Shown: piece by piece, positions 7,921-13,140 of the stretch
How the letters are laid out: each line of letters opens with the position of its first letter
Numbering within the stretch: position 1 is the first letter of the stretch
NCBI GenBank assembly: GCA_910579645.1
Contig: CAJTVK010000100.1
Coordinates: 1 to 16,346 of the forward strand
Direction: 5' to 3'
From: an uncultured Lachnospiraceae bacterium
GTDB lineage: Bacteria; Bacillota; Clostridia; Lachnospirales; Lachnospiraceae
DNA length: 16,346 nt
Position numbers and translations under genes: made by a program
The notes under the pieces: model-generated
What the model saw: the letters and a program-made list of their open reading frames with translations, nothing else
Databases searched by the model: none
What the model was told of the DNA's origin: nothing

Positions 7921-8557
7921 GAACTTAACGGCAGTGCTTGTGATGATGGCGGCAGTCCTTTTATCAGGGAGCATGACGGCATATGCCTATGTGGACGAGA
8001 CAGCGGAGGAGGCAACGGAGACGGTCATTGCGGAGGAAACGCCGGAGGAGACAGAGATTACGCCTTTTTCTGTGGCGGGGAACGGGCAGCTTTTGGATGA
8101 CATTAGTGACGATGAGACGAAGCAGTTCCTTACCGTCCAGACAAAGAACGGGAATACCTTTTTCATGGTCATAGACCGTTCCAGAAATTCGGAGAATGTG
8201 TATATGCTCTCCCTGATTGATGAAAATGACCTTGCGGAATTTATCGGGGAAGGGGAGACGGAACCGGCAGAAGAAAAGCCTGCGGTAATCGTGGAAGAGC
8301 TCCGGACGGAGCCTGTACAGGAACAGCCCCAGCCGGAGCCGGAAAAAGGCGGCATGGGAATTGGGGCGCTGCTCACCATGATCCTTCTGGGAGCTGGCAG
8401 TATCGGCGGCTATTATTACTTTAAGGTATGGAAGCCGAAGCGTGAGGAAGAGGAAGCGGAGAGCGAAGACCTTGAATTTTATGACGGGGGCGCTTATGTC
8501 AATGAGGACCAGGAAAACGGGCAGGAAGAGGGAGAAAACGAAGAGGCAGAGGAATGA
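7904..8557 (+). CDS. DUF4366 family surface/membrane protein (CD1107-like)
   Basis: The proposed start, ATG 7904, gives a clear signal peptide (MKKTIRNLTAVLVMMAAVLL...TAYA) and GACAGGGAAG upstream serves as ribosome site; longer in-frame starts would bury the signal. The mature part is an acidic stretch, then a compact domain (about residues 46-115; FLTVQTKNGNTFFMVIDR, VYMLSLIDENDL), a Pro/Glu linker (EPVQEQPQPEPEK) and one membrane helix at about residues 150-172. It ends in a basic KVWKPKREEEE segment and an acidic tail. So the domain is outside the cell and the tail inside. The family is a standard conjugation-module component of CTn4-like elements; a role in channel assembly or cell contact is inferred. 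Length 217 aa. Confidence 0.87.
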   Translation: MKKTIRNLTAVLVMMAAVLLSGSMTAYAYVDETAEEATETVIAEETPEETEITPFSVAGNGQLLDDISDDETKQFLTVQTKNGNTFFMVIDRSRNSENVYMLSLIDENDLAEFIGEGETEPAEEKPAVIVEELRTEPVQEQPQPEPEKGGMGIGALLTMILLGAGSIGGYYYFKVWKPKREEEEAESEDLEFYDGGAYVNEDQENGQEEGENEEAEE

Positions 8558-8590
8558 AACGGGGAATATGACGTTGCTGATTATAGTTCA

Positions 8591-8615
8591 GGAATAGCTG
8601 CATGCAGCGCATTCC
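8591..8615. promoter_or_regulatory. Dyad with 12-bp palindrome core
   Basis: GCTGCATGCAGC (8597-8608) is a perfect palindrome, flanked by a second symmetric pair GGAAT (8591-8595) and ATTCC (8611-8615). It could be a regulator binding site or, as RNA, a weak hairpin after the DUF4366 gene. No T-run follows, so termination is unlikely. It lies about 40 bp upstream of the -35 box of the promoter at 8652-8680. Confidence 0.4.
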
Positions 8616-8627
8616 GTAAGAACATAT

Positions 8628-8649
8628 CCTGACAGACAGTATGGTCAGG
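8628..8649. promoter_or_regulatory. Inverted repeat abutting the -35 box (possible operator)
   Basis: Arms CCTGAC (8628-8633) and GTCAGG (8644-8649) are perfectly inverted, with 10 bp between them. The repeat ends 2 bp before the -35 hexamer at 8652, the place for an activator or repressor site. The regulator is not identifiable from this window. Confidence 0.4.
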
Positions 8650-8651
8650 CA

Positions 8652-8680
8652 TTGCCCTCCGGCAGAAAATACGCTATAAT
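8652..8680 (+). promoter_or_regulatory. Sigma-A-type promoter for the DUF4317 gene and accessory module
   Basis: TTGCCC (8652-8657) and a perfect TATAAT (8675-8680) are separated by exactly 17 bp, close to the housekeeping consensus. Transcription would start near 8687, giving a leader of about 75 nt that carries the hairpin at 8707-8742. It likely drives 8763-9383 and, unless another promoter exists, the two AT-rich genes up to the terminator at 10898. Confidence 0.65.
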
Positions 8681-8706
8681 TTCCACATAATAAAGAAGTA
8701 GGATAC

Positions 8707-8742
8707 ATGCTGCCGCATGTCAGGGAGGATATGCGGCGGCAT
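8707..8742 (+). promoter_or_regulatory. 12-bp leader hairpin before the DUF4317 gene
   Basis: ATGCTGCCGCAT (8707-8718) pairs with ATGCGGCGGCAT (8731-8742) over 12 positions, one a G-U wobble; the loop is 12 nt and contains a GGGAGG. ATTTTGC follows, a short T-run, so it might be an attenuator/terminator or a translational control element. An alternative smaller hairpin (ACATGC-TGCC-GCATGT) shares the left arm, so two mutually exclusive folds exist. Attenuation is an inference. Confidence 0.5.
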
Positions 8743-8762
8743 TTTGCAGGGGGCGTGGAAAA

Positions 8763-9383
8763 ATGGGAAAGATCAACCGTGAGGATATGCTGGAACTGAC
8801 AAGGCGCATGACTTTAAAGAGGAACTGCTTCGACAGGATTGCCGGGGCATATCTGGACGAAGAGGGATTTGTGGACGGGACTTTTAACAAACATTTCCAG
8901 AAATTATCGCAGAAGGACCAGCAGGCAAACCTTGATATCGTAAAAGCCATCCCTTTTTCCGATACCAATGTACAGCTTAAGGAGTATGTTTTTGGTGAGG
9001 CGGACCGGAAGCCGGGGAGCATCTGGCAGCTGCTCATGGCATTAAATGAGTGCGGGCTGAAAAATGACGCAATGCTGGATACATTTTATGAGGAATTTGG
9101 GCAGAGATATCGGACAAATAAAAGCTATGCCATTTACTTTTTTCATGGTAGCTATGACGTTCCGCTGAAAGCCAATGATAAGGAAAGCCTGTGGGAGTCG
9201 GAAGAGGTCTATCGGTTTTTAGTCTGTACGGTCTGTCCGGTAAGCGGCGATTACGAGCCGGGAAAGCCGGAGTGCGGGTTCCTTTTTCCGGCGTTTAAGG
9301 ACAGGAGCAGCGATGCGGAGAGGGTCAATGTTTTCCAGACGGACGGAAAGGCACAAGAAATGGTAGATTTCTTGTTTTCATAG
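8763..9383 (+). CDS. DUF4317-like protein, short form
   Basis: A 206-aa soluble protein. Its opening (REDMLELTRRM...NCFDRIAGAYLDEEG) and central part (IYFFHGSYDVPLK, SEEVYRFLVCTVCPV, then CGFLFPAFKDRSSD) match what I remember of DUF4317: an N-terminal ExRRR...RI.G.YVD.EG motif, a YDVP motif, EVYxFxxCxxCPV and GFLFPAFxDR. Full DUF4317 proteins are roughly twice as long, so this looks like a compact mobile-element version ending soon after the FPAF motif. Function of the family is unknown; the two cysteines in CTVCPV might matter. The start ATG 8763 has AGGGGG about 9 nt upstream. Base composition resembles the transfer genes rather than the AT-rich module that follows. It has its own promoter and leader hairpin. 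Confidence 0.68.
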   Translation: MGKINREDMLELTRRMTLKRNCFDRIAGAYLDEEGFVDGTFNKHFQKLSQKDQQANLDIVKAIPFSDTNVQLKEYVFGEADRKPGSIWQLLMALNECGLKNDAMLDTFYEEFGQRYRTNKSYAIYFFHGSYDVPLKANDKESLWESEEVYRFLVCTVCPVSGDYEPGKPECGFLFPAFKDRSSDAERVNVFQTDGKAQEMVDFLFS

Positions 9384-9436
9384 CTTTATAAAGTAAAGAT
9401 GTGTTTATAGAGACAGCAAATGACAGGGGGAAGAAA

Positions 9437-9760
9437 ATGGGAAAAGAAATAATTATTGCGGTCAATGAAGATGATTCTCAAATATTCAAAGATTTTTCCG
9501 GGGAATATCCAGATAAAATGGTTTATGTCGAACGCAAGGCATTTATTGGCATAACAGAGGTGGCGGAATTTATGGTGGAAATAACACCGGAATTAATAGC
9601 TGCCCTATCTGCATATTTTGTTGCAAAAATGCAGTTTTCCAAAAAGGAAATAAGGCTTAAGAAGGGGGATATTGAAGTTGAAATAAAGAACACGGATGTT
9701 ACCCCGGAAATTGTTTTGCAGATGCTGGAAAAGTTAGAGCAGAAAACAAAGAAAAAATGA
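9437..9760 (+). CDS. Small alpha/beta protein, possibly EACC1-like, paired with a metallopeptidase
   Basis: 107 aa from ATG 9437, preceded by AGGGGGAAG; the longer GTG start at 9401 has no ribosome site. Reading the sequence gives strand (KEIIIAV), helix, strand (KMVYVERK), a hydrophobic segment, a helix rich in Ala/Leu (TPELIAALSAYFVAKM), two strands (KEIRLKKG, DIEVEIK) and a final helix (PEIVLQMLEKLEQ). This order resembles the small effector-associated constant component (EACC1) described in bacterial conflict systems, where it sits beside peptidases or other effectors. The resemblance is by pattern only and may be chance. It lies 1 nt before the metallopeptidase gene, so the pair is probably co-translated. 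Base composition is much more AT-rich than the flanking transfer genes. Confidence 0.7.
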   Translation: MGKEIIIAVNEDDSQIFKDFSGEYPDKMVYVERKAFIGITEVAEFMVEITPELIAALSAYFVAKMQFSKKEIRLKKGDIEVEIKNTDVTPEIVLQMLEKLEQKTKKK

Positions 9761-9761
9761 C

Positions 9762-10850
9762 ATGGATGATAACAGATATATAGAGTATTTACTGGAAAAA
9801 AGGATTATGAAAAGGTCAAAGAACCCGAAATCTATTCACAAAGCATACTCTGCAAAATATATAAACTGGATAACAGAATACCTTAATGAAAACCAGATAT
9901 ATGAAGTCCCTATGTTTATAATCTGTAATACATTGTATAAACTGCCGGATACATTCAGAATTAGGAATAACAGTTTTTTTGTGGGTGATTTTTATCTGTT
10001 CAACTACTTTTATGACTGGAATTATATCCTTAGTGATGAACGAAATCATGAGTTTCTGGTCAACCTTTGTATCAAGCAGTATATTGAATCCTGTTACTTA
10101 AATGAGGAAATTGATGTGGCGTATTGGCTGTGCCTTACTTCTGACGGACTGGAAGACTACAAAAAAGAGGGCATGTATTATGATGACAGGGTTATGGAAT
10201 TTCTGGCAGTCAGAACCGATATACAAGAGGAATTTGCAATGATACATGAAGCGGGGCATTATCTGCTTCGTCATATTGATAAGGAGGCCGCACTTGAACC
10301 GATAAGGGAAATGCATGATAAGATACAGACTCCTCTTTCGGATCAATTTGGATATGGAGATAGCAGGGAAGATTTGACATGTTTATATGAAGAGTGCTAT
10401 TGCGACACGCAGGCAGTCCTGTATATTATGAGCCACCGCGACTTTAAGGGGAATATAGGAACAGAAGAATGCTTCATGCTTCTGTTTAAGACACTGCTTT
10501 ATGTCTATGCAATGAGATATATAGATATTGTCTGCCAGAGAAGCATCAAGATAACAGGCGATTATTTTGACTATCAGTTGTGGGAGCTAGTTTACAGGAT
10601 GGGAAACATTTATAACACGCTATATGCAGGATTAGCGGAAGAAGGTGCTGAAGGCGCAGTAGATACCCTTAATATTACATATGAGAAATTTTTAGATGTA
10701 TTGCAGGAGAAAATGAAGGAAGTCAGGCAGATTGTAATTTACATCAAAGAATCAATACTTGAAAATAAGGATGCATTTTATGAGGAAATCAAGGTAGAAA
10801 GTGAGGATAAAGAGCAACTTATTAGAGAGTACTTAAATGTGTTGGATTAA
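9762..10850 (+). CDS. HEAGH zinc metallopeptidase, ImmA/IrrE-like
   Basis: A 362-aa protein with HEAGH (His162, Glu163, His166), the zinc-binding and catalytic signature, and YEECYCDTQAV about 45 residues later. Glu211 would be the third zinc ligand, in the E-x-x-x-D/N-x-x-A arrangement of the ImmA/IrrE (COG2856-like) group. About 160 Tyr/Asn/Phe-rich residues precede the motif and about 120 helical residues follow; there is no signal peptide or membrane helix, so it is cytoplasmic. ImmA relatives cleave a repressor in ICEBs1 and phages; others are toxin or defence effectors. No HTH repressor is next to it. The ATG is 1 nt after the upstream stop and has no good Shine-Dalgarno, so coupling is likely. 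The gene is AT-rich, a sign of separate acquisition. Confidence 0.78.
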   Translation: MDDNRYIEYLLEKRIMKRSKNPKSIHKAYSAKYINWITEYLNENQIYEVPMFIICNTLYKLPDTFRIRNNSFFVGDFYLFNYFYDWNYILSDERNHEFLVNLCIKQYIESCYLNEEIDVAYWLCLTSDGLEDYKKEGMYYDDRVMEFLAVRTDIQEEFAMIHEAGHYLLRHIDKEAALEPIREMHDKIQTPLSDQFGYGDSREDLTCLYEECYCDTQAVLYIMSHRDFKGNIGTEECFMLLFKTLLYVYAMRYIDIVCQRSIKITGDYFDYQLWELVYRMGNIYNTLYAGLAEEGAEGAVDTLNITYEKFLDVLQEKMKEVRQIVIYIKESILENKDAFYEEIKVESEDKEQLIREYLNVLD

Positions 10851-10897
10851 TGCCATATTTATGATACTGTAAAAACAACTTTAGATTTTATTAACCA

Positions 10898-10925
10898 GGG
10901 CAATCAAAACGGTTGCTCTTTTTTT
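10898..10925 (+). terminator. Intrinsic terminator after the AT-rich module
   Basis: GGGCAATC (10898-10905), loop AAAAC, and GGTTGCTC (10911-10918) form an 8-bp stem with two G-U pairs, followed directly by seven T residues (10919-10925). It closes the accessory transcription unit. It lies only 22 nt before the topB ATG, so topB would need readthrough or an unrecognised promoter. Confidence 0.75.
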
Positions 10926-10947
10926 GCGCGAAAAAAGGAGGAAACAT

Positions 10948-13119
10948 ATGTTTTTAGTCATTGGAGAGAAGCCCAGCGTCTCGCAGGCGCTGGCGAAGAT
11001 ATTGAAAGCGGAAAAGAAGGAGGACGGGTACCTTGCAGGGAAAGACTGCCTTGTAAGCTGGTGCTTCGGGCACCTTGCGGAATACGCTTCCCCGGAAAGT
11101 TATGATGAACGGTATGCAAAGTGGGATTTTACAGATTTACCCATTATCCCGGAGAAATGGAAGCTTGCTGTAGCGAAGGATAAAAAGGCACAGCTTGCAG
11201 TCTTGAAAAAGCTGCTTAACAGGAAGGATTTGGAGTATGTGGTCAATGCCTGTGACGCAGGCCGGGAAGGGGAACTGATTTTTAAGCACGTCTATGACCT
11301 TTCAGGCAGCATTCTTCCGGTGAAACGCCTGTGGATCAGTTCCATGGAGGATTCCGCAATCAGGGAGGGCTTTGCTAACTTAAAAGACGGGACGGAGTAC
11401 CGGAACATCTGTGAGGCTTCCGTGTGCCGGGCGAAAGCGGACTGGCTGGTAGGAATGAATGCCACCCGGGCCTATACCACGAAATACTTTAAGAAGCTGG
11501 CGGTGGGCAGGGTGCAGACGCCTACCCTTGCCATGCTTGTGGAGCGTGAGGAAAAGATTAAGGATTTTAAGAAAGAGAAGTATTTTACAGTCCATATTTC
11601 CTGCGGTGGAATGGAGGCAGCGGCAGGGCGCGTGGATAACAGGAAAGACGCGGAAAAGATGCTTAAGGAGTGCCGGGGCGGGCAGGCGCAGGCAGTCACC
11701 GTGGTAAAAGAGGAAAAAGCGGTTCCGCCGCCAAAGCTCTATGACCTTACCACCTTACAGCGTGACGCGAACCGCATTTTCGGCTTCACCGCAAAGGAAA
11801 CGCTGGAATACCTCCAGAGCCTTTATGAGAAAAAATTGGCGACCTACCCAAGGACGGACAGTCAGTTCTTATCAGACGATATGGGGCAGACAGCGGGGAA
11901 GGTGATAGAGGCAGTCCTTCATTCCGGTTTATTTGGAGAAAAAACTTTATCCGGATTGGATATGCCTGCCCCGGATACCGGCAGGGTGCTGGACAGCAGG
12001 AAAGTTACCGACCACCATGCGGTCATCCCCACTGTGGGGATCGGGGAAGCTGACCTTTCCTCTCTGCCGGAAGCGGAACGGAAAGTGCTGGCGCTTATTG
12101 CATGCCGCCTCCTGTGCGCGACAGGGGAAAAGCATTCTTACGAAAGCGTAAAAGCGGAAATTTCCTGCGGCGGCCATATTTTTACTGCTTCCGGAAAGAC
12201 CGTCACGCACAATGGCTGGAAGGATTTTGAAGATATGCTGAAAAGCTCTTTCAAAATCATGGAAGATGTGGCGGAAAAGGAAGCCGCAGGGAATAATGGG
12301 TTGCCAGAACCTGCCGGGAGCCGGAGTGGCGGTAAGTTGCCGGAACTGGCAGAGGGGCGGATATTTGTAGATGTTCAGGCAGAAATCAGCGAACATTTCA
12401 CCTCCGCCCCGAAGCACTTTACGGAAGACCAGCTCCTGCTTTCCATGGAGACAGCGGGCAGGAGGGATTTTGAGCAGGATACGGAGAAAAAAGGCCTTGG
12501 AACACCGGCGACACGGGCGGGGATCATTGAAAAGCTGGTATCTTCCGGCTATGCGGCAAGGAAAGGGCGGCAGATTATCCCCACGCCGGAGGGAATGGAG
12601 TTAATTGCAGTCATGCCGGAATATCTGAAATCAGCACTTATGACCGCAGAATGGGAGAATGACCTGCTGCGCATGGAGAAAGGGGAACTGGACAGTAAAG
12701 ATTTTATGCAGGGCATTACGGAACTGGTAGGGAAAATACTGGAAGGGTGCAGGAATATCCCGGAAAGTGAACTGCATCGCTTCCACCGGAAGGAGAGCAT
12801 AGGAAACTGCCCCTTATGCGGGGCGGATGTCTATGAGGGAAAGAAGAACTTTTACTGTAATAACCGCGAGTGCTCGTTCACCCTCTGGAAAGAGAACCGC
12901 TACCTTTTCGGCATGAAAAAGAAGGTTGACAAAAAGATGGCAGGAGAGCTTTTAAAGACCGGGCGCAGCCATGCAAAAGATTTGTATTCCGCAAAAAAAG
13001 ACCAGACTTTTGAGGCGGATATCGTGATGAAGGCGGAGGACGGGCGGGTTAATTTCAGCCTTGATTTCCCGAAACGGGAAGAGGAAAGGGAAAAAGGGAA
13101 AATAAAGACAAAATCTTAA
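10948..13119 (+). CDS. topB: DNA topoisomerase III (CD1106-like)
   Basis: 724 aa, type IA topoisomerase that decatenates and relaxes DNA through a tyrosine-linked single-strand break; on ICEs it is thought to help plasmid-like replication or processing of transferred DNA. The TOPRIM domain opens with FLVIGEKPS (catalytic Glu7) and has DAGREGELI (Asp103, Glu107). VGRVQTPTLAM precedes the active-site region ATYPRTDSQFL with Tyr300. A C-terminal zinc ribbon has Cys621, Cys624, Cys637 and Cys642. ATG 10948 was chosen because AAAAGGAGG lies 6 nt upstream and the protein then starts as relatives do; an in-frame TTG at 10924 would lie in the terminator T-run. A 21-nt gap separates it from the giant ORF, with which it is probably co-transcribed. 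Confidence 0.96.
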   Translation: MFLVIGEKPSVSQALAKILKAEKKEDGYLAGKDCLVSWCFGHLAEYASPESYDERYAKWDFTDLPIIPEKWKLAVAKDKKAQLAVLKKLLNRKDLEYVVNACDAGREGELIFKHVYDLSGSILPVKRLWISSMEDSAIREGFANLKDGTEYRNICEASVCRAKADWLVGMNATRAYTTKYFKKLAVGRVQTPTLAMLVEREEKIKDFKKEKYFTVHISCGGMEAAAGRVDNRKDAEKMLKECRGGQAQAVTVVKEEKAVPPPKLYDLTTLQRDANRIFGFTAKETLEYLQSLYEKKLATYPRTDSQFLSDDMGQTAGKVIEAVLHSGLFGEKTLSGLDMPAPDTGRVLDSRKVTDHHAVIPTVGIGEADLSSLPEAERKVLALIACRLLCATGEKHSYESVKAEISCGGHIFTASGKTVTHNGWKDFEDMLKSSFKIMEDVAEKEAAGNNGLPEPAGSRSGGKLPELAEGRIFVDVQAEISEHFTSAPKHFTEDQLLLSMETAGRRDFEQDTEKKGLGTPATRAGIIEKLVSSGYAARKGRQIIPTPEGMELIAVMPEYLKSALMTAEWENDLLRMEKGELDSKDFMQGITELVGKILEGCRNIPESELHRFHRKESIGNCPLCGADVYEGKKNFYCNNRECSFTLWKENRYLFGMKKKVDKKMAGELLKTGRSHAKDLYSAKKDQTFEADIVMKAEDGRVNFSLDFPKREEEREKGKIKTKS

Positions 13120-13140
13120 TATTTCGGAGAGGGGGATTTT

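Noticed and set aside
8731..8799. Possible 22-codon leader peptide starting at ATG 8731
   Set aside because: The GGGAGG is only 2 nt from this ATG, too close for initiation, and the ORF overlaps the DUF4317 start out of frame; nothing else supports it.
9372..9399. Possible promoter TTGTTT...TAAAGA before the EACC1-like gene
   Set aside because: The -10 hexamer matches consensus poorly; transcription from 8652-8680 explains the gene.
10860..10865. TATGAT as a -10 box for topB
   Set aside because: No -35 hexamer at an acceptable distance, and the terminator lies between it and topB.
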